64,000 nt of DNA, from contig CAWFHD010000003.1 in the NCBI GenBank assembly GCA_963815475.1, forward strand, positions 3,844,001 to 3,908,000, written 5' to 3'. Numbering within the stretch: the first letter of the stretch is position 1; each line of letters starts with the position of its first letter. The translations under genes were made by a program, and so were the position numbers. The notes beneath the pieces were generated by a model, which saw only the letters and a program-made list of their open reading frames with translations, searched no databases and was not told the origin of the DNA. Positions 16,943 through 25,652 of the stretch are shown one piece after another. The DNA comes from Sulfopaludibacter sp963815475. Lineage in GTDB: Bacteria > Acidobacteriota > Terriglobia > Bryobacterales > Bryobacteraceae.

Positions 16943-17188
16943 ATGTCAGCTACTGCGACTCGCGATTCCCAGCGCGCCATCGGCCGCTCACCCGACCGAC
17001 TCACACTCACCGAACGGCTCGCCTGGGGCGGTAAATATGTGGCGCTCGAAATCTATACGCCCGAAAACCTGGCATATCGCCGCATTGAAGCCATCGGCGA
17101 TTCGCTGGCCGAATGCGCCAAAATGCTGCAAAGCCGAGGCCTCGACCCCTCGGCGTTCGAGTTCATCCGCCTCGCCCCGCCTTATTAG
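16943..17188 (+). CDS. Small conserved-looking protein of unknown function
   Basis: This is an 81-aa protein with no recognised domain. The N-terminus is polar and basic. The rest (KYVALEIYTPENLAYRRIEA and later DPSAFEFIRLAPPY) looks like a small alpha/beta fold without a signal peptide or membrane segment. It lies 31 bases after the FtsB-like gene in the same direction, so it is probably co-transcribed. Codon use resembles that of the neighbours. Confidence 0.6.
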   Translation: MSATATRDSQRAIGRSPDRLTLTERLAWGGKYVALEIYTPENLAYRRIEAIGDSLAECAKMLQSRGLDPSAFEFIRLAPPY

Positions 17189-17486
17189 GTAGGTTGTCGG
17201 TTTACGTCGTCTTTTCCCCTCTCGCGAAGCAAGTAACATCGGTCAGTGGAAGACCACCGGCGAGCGAAGCAGGATTGACCTTGAAGGGGTCGCCTTGCCA
17301 AACGGCGCCGCGCGGCGGGTGGCCGCCGAGCAGTTTTTACGCTCCAGGTCTTGCCGCCGTCTGGATGAGATTCTCACTCAGGCGCAAGTGCTTGTTTTTG
17401 GAGGGATGGCCATATTCCTGCTCAAACTTGCGGGAATGGCGCCAACTTCAACTTCGACTTTTCGAATCTAAAAAAGGAAGAGAAAT
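17189..17486. other. Gene-poor stretch with a terminator-like hairpin
   Basis: No gene with a credible start was found in these 298 bases. A GC-rich hairpin (GGCGG at 17314-17318, CCGCC at 17323-17327) followed shortly by five T at 17334-17338 could end the transcript from the FtsB-like operon. The stretch just before the next gene carries a good ribosome site (AAAAAAGGAAGAG). Confidence 0.4.
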
Positions 17487-17837
17487 ATGCGAAGACTAGC
17501 GATTCTCACGAGTTTCCTGGGACTCTTTGCGGTACTCGGACTGGCAGATACATTCAGTGGCAACCTGATCGATGTCTCCTGCCTGGCAAAGCCGAACCCT
17601 ACCGTAGCCACGTGCCAGCCGACCTCCAGCACCACCACATTCGCTCTGGTTGACAATTCTCAAAAGGTTTACAAGCTGGATGAAAAAGGCAATTCTAAAG
17701 CGGCCGATGCCCTGAAGAACCGGGCTGACCGGTCCGCCGATCCCAACGCAACCAGCAAAGCCGACATAGTAACGGCCAAAATCACAGGCACCATGGCCGA
17801 CGGCACCGTCACCGTAGAAGCCATAGAAATCCGCTGA
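17487..17837 (+). CDS. Small secreted protein of unknown function
   Basis: This is a 116-aa exported protein. A clear signal peptide (residues 1-20, ending VLGLADT) precedes a domain with two cysteines (SCLAKPNP and ATCQPTSS) and a beta-rich C-terminus (ADIVTAKITG then GTVTVEAIEIR). The ATG follows a strong ribosome site. The layout, short with two cysteines and a beta-rich end, is one I associate with small secreted acidobacterial proteins. No function can be assigned. Confidence 0.72.
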   Translation: MRRLAILTSFLGLFAVLGLADTFSGNLIDVSCLAKPNPTVATCQPTSSTTTFALVDNSQKVYKLDEKGNSKAADALKNRADRSADPNATSKADIVTAKITGTMADGTVTVEAIEIR

Positions 17838-17897
17838 CCGGCTAGCCGCCCTCGGGTGCTGATGTTGCCCAGAGGGCGGCTTCGCCTTGCTCCCGTT

Positions 17898-17958
17898 CTC
17901 CTAAACTTTTAGTTGACAACGCTGTTTTTCCGCAGTATCCTCCTAATAGTTTAGGAGG
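17898..17958 (+). promoter_or_regulatory. Promoter with two BlaI-type operators for the blaI/M56 operon
   Basis: A -35 box TTGACA (17913-17918) is followed, after exactly 17 bases, by a -10 box TATCCT (17936-17941). Two palindromes of the same design flank this promoter. Site 2 (17939-17958) has perfect 8-base arms, CCTCCTAA and TTAGGAGG, with a 4-base spacer; it covers the -10 edge, the start point and the ribosome site. Site 1 (17898-17915) has CTCCTAA, a 4-base spacer and TTAGTTG, and overlaps the -35 box. This is the expected layout for autorepression by the BlaI protein encoded directly downstream. Confidence 0.75.
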
Positions 17959-17962
17959 TCCA

Positions 17963-18370
17963 TTGCCCCGACGCAAAAATTCCGAACAGTCCCTCACTCC
18001 CCTCGAACTCGAAATTATGAATGTGCTGTGGGCCACCGGCCCGGCCAGCACGCAGATGGTTCAGGAGCGCCTCACCGCCCGCAGCCTTGCGTACACCACC
18101 GTGCAGACCATGCTCAACGTTCTGCATCGCAAGGGCAAGGTAAAGCGCAAGCTCAAGGAGCGCGCCTTCCTGTATCAACCCGTACTCAGCCGCCAGAAGG
18201 CGGTCACTCAAGCGGTGGGCGATGTGCTCGACCGCTTCTTTGGCGGCTCAGCCGACAGCCTCGTCCTGAGCCTGGTGGAAACGCGCAAACTGACCCCGGA
18301 AAAGCTGTCGCAGATTCAGAAGCTGCTGGAGCAGCCGCGGGAGGAGAAACCGAAACATGGAAACCATTAG
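17963..18370 (+). CDS. BlaI/MecI-family transcriptional repressor
   Basis: This is a 135-aa winged-helix repressor of the BlaI/MecI/CopY family. Signature parts are LTPLELEIMNVLWATG, YTTVQTMLNVLHRKG and RFFGGSADSLVLSLVE. The start is TTG at 17963 behind a perfect AGGAGG (17953-17958), which is itself one arm of an operator. Repressors of this family are released when a partner M56 metalloprotease triggers their cleavage; that partner overlaps the 3-prime end by 14 bases. No beta-lactamase gene lies next to it, so the regulon is unknown and may be only this operon plus distant genes. Confidence 0.92.
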   Translation: MPRRKNSEQSLTPLELEIMNVLWATGPASTQMVQERLTARSLAYTTVQTMLNVLHRKGKVKRKLKERAFLYQPVLSRQKAVTQAVGDVLDRFFGGSADSLVLSLVETRKLTPEKLSQIQKLLEQPREEKPKHGNH

Positions 18371-20447
18371 CCGTTTCTTACTCACCTTCGTACTCAATGC
18401 TCTCTGGCAGGTTCCCCTGGTGGCTGCGGTCGCGGCTCTAGCCTGTCGCGTGATGCGCGACAGCCCCGCATCGCATCGCCACGCCGTATGGGTCGCGGCC
18501 CTGGCGGCTTCCCTCATCCTGCCGATGGCGAGCCTGCGCTCCGCCGCCGACACGTCCCCGCTGCGCCTGGCCGTCCGCAGTGCCGCCGCCGATGTCGTCA
18601 ATGGCGCGCGACCAGCCCCCGCTCAGATCTCGACTCCTGCGACATCAACTACCGCCCCCGCCGCGCCGGCCCGCACCATCTCTTACGCGCCGATCGTCGC
18701 CGCGACCCTGCTGGGCGCGTACCTGCTCTTCCTGGCGGTGCGCTGTGCCGCCCTGCTCGCATCCTGGCTGCGCACCGAGCGCATCCGCGACGACGCCAGT
18801 GCCTTCGCCATGCCGCCGCTCGTCGACACCGTCTGGAGGCGCTGCCTGGAAGCCTTCGGCATGTACGACGTCGAACTGCTCCAGTCGGCCGCAATCCCCA
18901 GCCCCGTAGCTGCCGGAGCCTGGCGCAAGTCCATCATCCTGCCCGACTCGCTGCTGGCCGAAACCTCCGAGGATGTCCTCACCACCGCCATCGGTCACGA
19001 GATGGCGCATCTCGCCCGCCGCGATTTCGCCCTCAAGGTCCTCTACGAAATCGCCTGGCTGCCGCTCTCCTTCCATCCCGCTGCCTTCGTCATCCGCCGC
19101 GGCATCGAGCAGACCCGCGAGATGGCCTGCGACGAGCTGGTCACGCGCAACCTGCTCGACGCCGGTGTCTACGCCCGCTCCATCATGACCATTGCCGCTG
19201 CCATGATCGGCCTGCCGCGTCCCGGCTACACGCTCGGCGTCTTCGACGGCGACATTCTGGAGCAGCGCATCCGCCGCCTGGTGGAGCGCCCCGCCTCCAA
19301 CCTGAAACGCGCCCGTCTACTGCTGGCAACCGGCCTGGGAGCGCTGGCCCTCTGCGTGGCCGTGGCGTCCGGCCTCGCCATCTCAGCGCGCGCGCAGGGC
19401 GGACCGGCCGCCGACGAAATGAACCTCGGCGGCGAAGCCTACAATACCGGCGATATCGCGGTGGCAGTCCAACATTTCCGGAACGCCGTCTCCATCGAGC
19501 CTGCCAACATCCGTCCCAAGCTGTTTCTGGCGAATGCCCTGATGCGCCAGTACACTGGCAATGCGCCCGACAGCACTCTGCTGGACGCCGCCAGGCAGCA
19601 ATACCAGGATGTCCTGTCCCGCGACCCGCAAAACAAGCAAGCCCTCGAAGGCATTGTGTCTTTGTCTCTTTTTGCCAGGCAGTTCAGCGAAGCGCACGAC
19701 CTGCTCCTGAAGATCGTCTCGCAGGATCCCAAGGACCAGACCGCCTATTACACCCTTGGGTTCGTCGACTGGTCCACCATCTACCCGGCGTATGCCAAGG
19801 CCCGGGCCAGCGTCGGGATGAAGCCCGAGACGCAGGGTCCCATACCCGATGCGGCGGTGCGCAAGAGCTTGCGCGACCAATACGGGCCGCAGCTCGAAGA
19901 GGGTTTCCGCGTGCTCCAGATGTCATTGCAACTCGAGCCCACCGACTCTGACTCGATGGCATACATCAACCTGCTCTTCCGCATCAAGGCTGCCATCGTC
20001 GATAGCGACACCGAATCCACCGATGCCCTCACGCAGGCCGACGAGTGGGTGCGAAAAGCGATCGCCGCCAAGAAGCAGCGCGCCCAAACTCCCAAGCAGG
20101 CGCAGTCGCTCGATGTCAACGGCGATCCTCCAGGTCCAGGCGATGTGCCGCCGCCTCCCCCGCCACCCCCTCCGCCACCGCCGCCGAATTCACCAGTGTC
20201 GGCCGCTTATGTCAGCCATCCCAACATCAACGAAGTGGGAGGCCTCTACTGGCAGGTGATCCAAGGCAATACCCTCGCCAGTGCGCTGTCAGCCACGCTA
20301 AAATCGCAAGGCTTCCCCGTTCGCTTCGTGGCCGCGCCCGATGGATTCGTGCGAGTGATGGCGGGGCCGTACCGCAACCAATCCGCGCTCGATCAAGCCA
20401 AGTCAGCTCTGACCAACGCTGGAATCACCGTAGTCAGGCAATGGTAG
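18357..20447 (+). CDS. BlaR1-like M56 metalloprotease fused to TPR, polyproline and SPOR-like parts
   Basis: This is a 696-aa membrane sensor-protease. N-terminal transmembrane helices (from residue 8, and about 105-130) surround the M56 domain, with zinc motif HEMAH at 214-218 and a downstream CDE near 256-258. A further helix lies at about 320-340. The outer part then departs from BlaR1: TPR-like repeats (about 345-560), a run of 13 prolines near residue 605, and a C-terminal domain of about 65 residues with YWQVIQGN, VRVMAGPYRN and LDQAKSALTNAG, which resembles a SPOR domain. Classical BlaR1 carries a penicillin-binding sensor instead. This protein may sense cell-wall glycan. It overlaps blaI by 14 bases. 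Confidence 0.85.
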   Translation: METISRFLLTFVLNALWQVPLVAAVAALACRVMRDSPASHRHAVWVAALAASLILPMASLRSAADTSPLRLAVRSAAADVVNGARPAPAQISTPATSTTAPAAPARTISYAPIVAATLLGAYLLFLAVRCAALLASWLRTERIRDDASAFAMPPLVDTVWRRCLEAFGMYDVELLQSAAIPSPVAAGAWRKSIILPDSLLAETSEDVLTTAIGHEMAHLARRDFALKVLYEIAWLPLSFHPAAFVIRRGIEQTREMACDELVTRNLLDAGVYARSIMTIAAAMIGLPRPGYTLGVFDGDILEQRIRRLVERPASNLKRARLLLATGLGALALCVAVASGLAISARAQGGPAADEMNLGGEAYNTGDIAVAVQHFRNAVSIEPANIRPKLFLANALMRQYTGNAPDSTLLDAARQQYQDVLSRDPQNKQALEGIVSLSLFARQFSEAHDLLLKIVSQDPKDQTAYYTLGFVDWSTIYPAYAKARASVGMKPETQGPIPDAAVRKSLRDQYGPQLEEGFRVLQMSLQLEPTDSDSMAYINLLFRIKAAIVDSDTESTDALTQADEWVRKAIAAKKQRAQTPKQAQSLDVNGDPPGPGDVPPPPPPPPPPPPPNSPVSAAYVSHPNINEVGGLYWQVIQGNTLASALSATLKSQGFPVRFVAAPDGFVRVMAGPYRNQSALDQAKSALTNAGITVVRQW

Positions 20448-20448
20448 C

Positions 20449-21240
20449 CTACTGCTTGTACCCCTTGGCCCGCAGGTAAGTGACTAACTCGCCGGGGCGG
20501 TCGGTTTGAATCCCGTCCGCTCCGGCATCGATCGCCGCCTGCCACGCTGCCGGATTGTCCGTAGGCCCAGTGCTGTCCGATCCCTGCCGATCCAGATATA
20601 GTTCCGCCCCGGAATCCTTCGCCACCTTGATGATCTCCGGCTTCCAATCGCCCGCCCCAAATGCGATCACCTTAGGATGCAGCTCGGTAACAATGCGCTG
20701 CACCAGGGCTAAATTGGACGACTCGGGCATGATCTTGAGCGCCGGATTCAGGTCCTGGATCGCCTTCGAAATACGCCCCGAGTAAATCACCACGTGGTCA
20801 GCCATGCCGTGCTCCACGATATGTTCCACCAGATCCTTGGCCGTCACCGACTTCACGTCCACGTAGATGCCAATCTTGCCGCGGGCATAGTCCAGCACCT
20901 CGTCAAACGTCGGAACCTGCGTTCCGGCAAATTCCGCTCCGGCCTTTGCTCCCGCATCCAGAGCGCGGATCTCCGCAAACGTCATTTTGGCGACCTCGCC
21001 GTGCCCATTAGTGCAGCGGTCCACCGTGTTGTCGTGGCTGAGCACCAGCTTGCCATCCGACGTGGTCCGCACATCCACCTCGATAAAATCGGCCCCAAGC
21101 CGGACCGCCTCCTGAAAAGCAGGCATCGTGTTTTCCGGATGATGCAGATGCTCCCCGCGATGCGAAATCGCCACCACGTGGCGGGTTTGCGCCGGAAGCA
21201 TCGGCAGCAAAAAAAGAAGAAAGAGATAGAGCAGTTTCAT
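20449..21240 (-). CDS. Secreted glycerophosphodiester phosphodiesterase
   Basis: This 263-aa exported enzyme (signal peptide 1-18) hydrolyses glycerophosphodiesters to glycerol-3-phosphate and an alcohol. The GDPD TIM-barrel signatures are ISHRGEHLHHPENTMPAF (25-42), EVDVRTTSDGKLVLSHD (54-70) and, near the end, GADGIQTDRPGEL. The catalytic pair of His and the metal-binding Glu/Asp are all present. The gene ends one base away from the end of the convergent M56 gene. Confidence 0.92.
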   Translation of the reverse strand: MKLLYLFLLFLLPMLPAQTRHVVAISHRGEHLHHPENTMPAFQEAVRLGADFIEVDVRTTSDGKLVLSHDNTVDRCTNGHGEVAKMTFAEIRALDAGAKAGAEFAGTQVPTFDEVLDYARGKIGIYVDVKSVTAKDLVEHIVEHGMADHVVIYSGRISKAIQDLNPALKIMPESSNLALVQRIVTELHPKVIAFGAGDWKPEIIKVAKDSGAELYLDRQGSDSTGPTDNPAAWQAAIDAGADGIQTDRPGELVTYLRAKGYKQ

Positions 21241-21279
21241 AATGTCCTAATGTAGTCCGTCAAGCAGAACAACTTTGCT

Positions 21280-21384
21280 GTGGGGCGAGGCTTCAGCCTG
21301 CGGCGGACTTAAGTCCGCCTGCCGCGGTTACGTCGTTCGCCCGAGAGAGGGCTCAAGCCCTCCGCAGACTCAAGTCTGCCCCAC
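21280..21384. repeat. Nested palindromic repeat element
   Basis: About 105 bases are built from stacked palindromes. Outer arms are GTGGGGC (21280-21286) and GCCCCAC (21378-21384). Inside are AGGCT/AGCCT (21288-21299), a perfect 18-base palindrome with half-site GGCGGACTT (21302-21319), GAGGGCT/AGCCCTC (21347-21362) and GCAGACT/AGTCTGC (21364-21379). It sits between the GDPD gene start and the 3-prime end of the TonB-receptor pseudogene. It could be a dispersed repeat and could also terminate transcription of the receptor. Confidence 0.8.
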
Positions 21385-21389
21385 GAACA

Positions 21390-24300
21390 TTAGAAGAACA
21401 CCCGTAGCGCCACTTCCATCACGCGCGCCCCGGTGTCCGACGTAATCCTCCCATAATTTACGTTCCCCAGCGTGGTATTCGGATTATTGAAATTCGGATG
21501 ATTCATGGTGTTGTAGAACTCGCCGCGGAACTGCACAAAACGCCCTTCACCGAAAGCGAAGTTTCGCATCAGCGACGTGTCCCAGTTATTGATGCCGGGC
21601 CCGTAGAACGAGAAGCGCGGCTCCGTGCCCGAGGTGAACGCCGCCGCCTGCACAAAGGCCGCGGTGTTGAACCATTGCGCCAGCGTCCGCTGGTCGCGCG
21701 GCAGGGCCGCCGCCGCGATCTGGTTGGGGCGCTGCGTGCCGGTGAATCCGCCCGTGCCGTTGGTTCTGCGAAACCGAGAGCGGCAGGCCCCTTGAAACTC
21801 GGTGATGCCCGAGAATTCCCAGCCGCGCACCACATCCTGCACCACCGGAATGCCGCTCAGCAGTTTGCTGCCGCGGCCCAGCGGGATGCGGTACACGTAG
21901 CTCGCCACGAAGCGATGCGGCACATCGTAAGACGCGATGCCGTGCTCGGCTTCCAGATTGTAGATGTTCTGGATACCCGACGAGTTCTCCGGAGGATCCA
22001 CGTCGTCGGTGATCTTCGACCAGGTGTAGGCGAACGAAAGCACGCCGTTGCTCCAGCGCCGTTGCAGCTGGCCTGCAGCGCATTGTAGAGCGAGTTCCGT
22101 CGTTGGTCAGCCACGACACTGTCAGGTACTGCGGGAACGGGCGCAGCAACTGTAGCTGCGCGGTGCTCGAAATACCCCACTCGCTCGGCGGCAATTGATT
22201 CTCGGGCAATACGATCGGCAGTTTCATGCCCTGCGTTCCCACGTAGTCGATTTCGGCCAGCCAGTTGCCCTTGAACTGTCGCTGCAGCCCGATCTGCCAT
22301 GTCTGATTGTACGGCGTGCGAGCGCGCAATTCGAGCTGCGTGACATTCTGCGTCGCAGCTCGCCGGAATATTCGGATTGCCGTTGGCATCCACATTGAAT
22401 GGAATCGGCGGAACTCCCTGCGCCAGAGTGTACTTCGGCGTCACGTTGTTATCCGGGCTGGTGAAGGTGGCGCTCTGCGTGTACTGCGATAGCGGCCCGG
22501 CGCTCGAAAAGCCGATCGCGGGAAGGCGGTAGATGCCGTAGCCGCCGCGCAGAACCGTGTTCGGCGCGAAGTTCCAGGCGAAGCCGACGCGCGGCAGAAA
22601 ATCGTGATAGATGTTCGGCGAGAAGTGGGTGGGCGCGCCGTTGCGGCCGGCGAACTGGACCGTGCCCAGATTGCCGGTGGTCGGATTGACGATCGATGGG
22701 TTGAAGCTGGCGAACTGATTGTTGGCTTCCGAGTACGGCCCGTCCCACTCCCAGCGCAGTCCCAGGTTCAGCGTAAGTTTTGACGTGACTTTGAAATCGT
22801 CCTGCACGAAGCCGCCGGCGCTGTTGATGTTCAGGCGATAGGTGTAGTCGTTGAAGCTGAAGGTGCTCGAGCGGGCATGCCGAGCAGCAGGTCGGCCAGC
22901 CCGAAGCCGCTGGTGGTGGCGTTGGGCGTCATCGGTGGTGAACGGCTCCCGCTGAAGGTGTAACTGCCGGAGAGTTTGCCGGGGCTGTAGTTGTCGTACA
23001 TCTGGCGCCGGAAGTCGCCGCCGAACTTGATGGTGTGGCGTCCCTGCGAAAGCGTCAGAGCATTGTTGAACACCCAACTGCGATCGCGGTCGTGATTGCT
23101 GGCGTTGGAGCCCAGCTCGATCATCTGCGAGACGCTCACCATCGGAAAGCTGTCAGGTTCACGCCCTGCAAGCCCAGTTCCGGCACGGCCGAGTTAGGAC
23201 CGTGGTGTAGTTATCTTCCTGCACCCATCCGAAGCGGAAATCGTTCACCAGCGTGGGGCTGAAGATGTGAGTCTCGCTGAGCACCGCCTGTGTGTCGGTC
23301 CAGCCGCCGGCCGTCGTGGTTGTTCGCCTTGTTGGGGATGTGGACCGGGGCGTTGTTGTTCGGGCTGTACTGGCCGAAGCGGAAAAAGGCGCGGTCGTTG
23401 GCGCCGAAGTTCTGGTCGATGCGGCCCAGATATTGCCAGTTGTCATTGTGGCCGGCGGCGTCACGAAGTAGTTATTGCCGTTGATGTTGGCGTTGGGGGT
23501 CGGGTAGAACTTCACGATCTTCGCCGCCACCGGATCGATGCGGCTGGCCGGAATCACGTTTCCCGGAAATGGATCGCGCACGATGGTCTTGCCGTCGGGC
23601 CCCAGGTGTTCCGTGGTCGGATCGTAGATCGGCACCAGGCTGCCGTTGGCGAAGAAGGTCTGCGAGAAATCGCCGGACTTCTGCAGGTCGGTGGGCACGA
23701 GGCCGCTGAAGGCGCCGCCCTGGGATGCCAGAGTCACATTGAAATCCACGAAGAAGAATGTCTTGTTCCTGCCATCGTAGAGCTTGGGCACGTACACCGG
23801 GCCGCCGATGTTGCCGCCGGGATCGTTCTGCACATACTTCGCCGTGCTCTGCGCCGGCGGAGAAGAAATCGCGGCCGTTGAGCAGGCGATTGCGAAACAG
23901 ATCGTAAGGCTGCCGTGCAGAGTGTTGCCGCCGCCGCGCGTGTCGCGATCATCACCCCGCCGCCGGTATGTCCGTACTCCGCGGAGAACGGCGTGGTCAA
24001 CACTTTGAAACTCCTGAATGGAATCGGGACTCGGCGTCAGCGTGTAGGTTTCATCCGAAGGATTGGTGGTGGGCAGGCCGTCCACCAGGATTTCGTTGGT
24101 GTCCCGCCGCCCGCCCGCGAAGCTGAAGCCGTTGATGTTGGTGTAGGTGTTGCCGTTGGTGGTGACGCCCGGCAGCAGTTTGGCCAGCAGAAACGGCGAG
24201 CGTCCGCGGCTCGATGTCGCTTGCTCCGGCAGGTTGGTCAACTGATCCGCGTCCACCACGCTGATCCGATCTCGGGCGACACCATAGTTCACCTGCGCCG

Positions 24301-24650
24301 AAGAGGCGGACACCTCCACCGTCTCCGTCACCTGTCCCACTTCGAGTGTCGGGTCGACGCGGCGCGACTGGTTGATCTGCAGCGCGATGCCGGTCTCCAG
24401 ATGCTCTTTGAAACCGGGAGACGCGAACTGCACCTTGTACGATCCGGGCTTCAGGTAATTCACCATGTAGTCGCCCGAGTCGCTGGTGACAGTCTTCACA
24501 ACTGTGTTGGTGGACTCCTCAGTCACCGACACCGCAACCTTCGGAATCGGCAGGCCCGGAATTATCGATGACCCTCCCGCCGATCGAACCCGTATAGGTC
24601 TGGCCGAACAGGCACAGCCCGGCCACCAGCAAGCAGACAATGAAGCGCAT
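21390..24650 (-). pseudogene. Oar-like TonB-dependent outer-membrane receptor, broken by many frameshifts
   Basis: The reconstructed product is a carboxypeptidase-regulatory-like domain plus TonB plug and barrel, as in large acidobacterial Oar-type receptors. It starts at ATG 24650 with a signal peptide (MRFIVCLLVAG). The frame shifts near 24562, then the reading jumps between frames at about 24005, 23940, 23910, 23855, 23450, 23300, 23195, 22875, 22360 and 22090, with a compensated pair near 21800-21765. Recognisable pieces in successive frames include ILVDGLPTTNPSDETYTL, FSAEYGHTGGGVMI, GGFVQDDFKVTSKLTLNLGL, SFAYTWSKITDD and the barrel end TGARVMEVALRVFF. Few true stop codons occur. It is either a decaying gene or a locally poor sequence. 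Confidence 0.85.
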
Positions 24651-24717
24651 GCTCGCTACGCTAGCGTGCCTCTGTTACGCCATCATGTGCACACGGTAAA
24701 AAACTGGCTACGGGGTG

Positions 24718-25581
24718 TTACTTCAGAATGTGGAAAGTGCGCCCCCATCGCGTCTTGCTTGCCGCCGCGTCGTACGACCAGTACACAAACACTGGCTGCC
24801 CGATCACATTCGCCCTCGGCACAAATCCCCAATACCGGCTGTCCAGCGAGTCGTCGCGATTATCGCCGAGCACAAAAAGCGATCCCTCGGGAACAATCAC
24901 CTCTCCGCCGCTGACATGATGATCAATCATATCCACGCCCTGAGCAGGCAGTAGGTTGTTCGGTGCGCCCGGAGAATTGTCGCGATACGCGTCCGCATGC
25001 GCAGTATCGTGCCGCACATACGGTTCCACTAGCCGACGACCGTTGCGAATCACCTGCTTGTCTACCAGGCGGATATGGTCGCCGGGAATTCCGATCACGC
25101 GCTTCACGAATGTCTGCCTGGGATCCACCGGATATCGCAGCGTGACCAGCTCGTCGCGTCGGATCTCGCGACCCACTCCGAACTTGTTCACTATCACGTG
25201 GTCGCCAATCAGCAGGCTGCCTTCCATGGAAGCGCTCGGGATCACATATGCCCGCATAAACGGCGCGCTGGCGGTCACGCAAATCGCCACCATTAATACT
25301 GCGAACGCCACACCGCGCGCCGTCCGCCACAAACGATGATTCCACGTAGCACTCATGCTTGCCATCCTCTCCTTGCCGGAGCTGAGTATCCAGTCTCTTG
25401 TCATCGCCAGCCAGAATCCCACCAGCGCTCCAGATTCGTGCTTGGCGAGAGCCGCACGGAACCGATCGCGAAACGCCTGTTGCATCTCGGCTCCAAAGCG
25501 AGCTCGAAACTCGCGAGGGTACGCGTACAGCATCGTCGCGTAAATCCGTCGCTGCCAGTCCGCTCTTCGTCCACCGAGCAT
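24718..25581 (-). CDS. lepB: Signal peptidase I with a permease-type N-terminal prefix domain
   Basis: This 287-aa membrane serine protease removes signal peptides. The catalytic Ser118 lies in PSASMEGSLLIGD and the general-base Lys160 in TFVKRVIGIPGDH. The later SPase box GDNRDDSLDSRYWGFV is intact, as is one membrane anchor (about 88-108). The N-terminal 70 residues (YAYPREFRARFGAEMQQAF) resemble the prefix domain usually found at the front of acidobacterial orphan permeases, not of signal peptidases. I chose ATG 25581, which leaves a palindrome just upstream; a longer frame to 25689 would overlap addA. Confidence 0.85.
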   Translation of the reverse strand: MLGGRRADWQRRIYATMLYAYPREFRARFGAEMQQAFRDRFRAALAKHESGALVGFWLAMTRDWILSSGKERMASMSATWNHRLWRTARGVAFAVLMVAICVTASAPFMRAYVIPSASMEGSLLIGDHVIVNKFGVGREIRRDELVTLRYPVDPRQTFVKRVIGIPGDHIRLVDKQVIRNGRRLVEPYVRHDTAHADAYRDNSPGAPNNLLPAQGVDMIDHHVSGGEVIVPEGSLFVLGDNRDDSLDSRYWGFVPRANVIGQPVFVYWSYDAAASKTRWGRTFHILK

Positions 25582-25583
25582 AT

Positions 25584-25602
25584 TATATCCGTAGCGGATA
25601 TA
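25584..25602. promoter_or_regulatory. Operator-like palindrome upstream of the signal peptidase gene
   Basis: Perfect 8-base arms TATATCCG (25584-25591) and CGGATATA (25595-25602) with a 3-base spacer lie two bases upstream of the chosen start, where a ribosome site would normally be. The gap to addA is only 71 bases. A repressor bound here would block the gene. The repressor is unknown. Confidence 0.5.
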
Positions 25603-25652
25603 TGAACCGTTGTTAAGCCCGTGGCGGAGTATCTGTGCCACGTCGGCCGGCG

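Noticed and set aside
16552..17010. 152-codon minus-strand frame over the FtsB-like gene
   Set aside because: The opposite strand has a membrane helix plus coiled coil typical of FtsB, which explains this region better.
17314..17338. Possible riboswitch upstream of the small secreted protein
   Set aside because: Only one short hairpin is visible and no known riboswitch core motif was found.
17113..17499. 128-codon plus-strand frame starting inside the 81-aa gene
   Set aside because: No ribosome site and no domain; the codon pattern is irregular. The region is better read as an intergenic stretch with a hairpin.
22195..22398. Plus-strand small frames across the TonB receptor region
   Set aside because: Minus-strand pieces match receptor sequence throughout, so the plus-strand frames are shadows.
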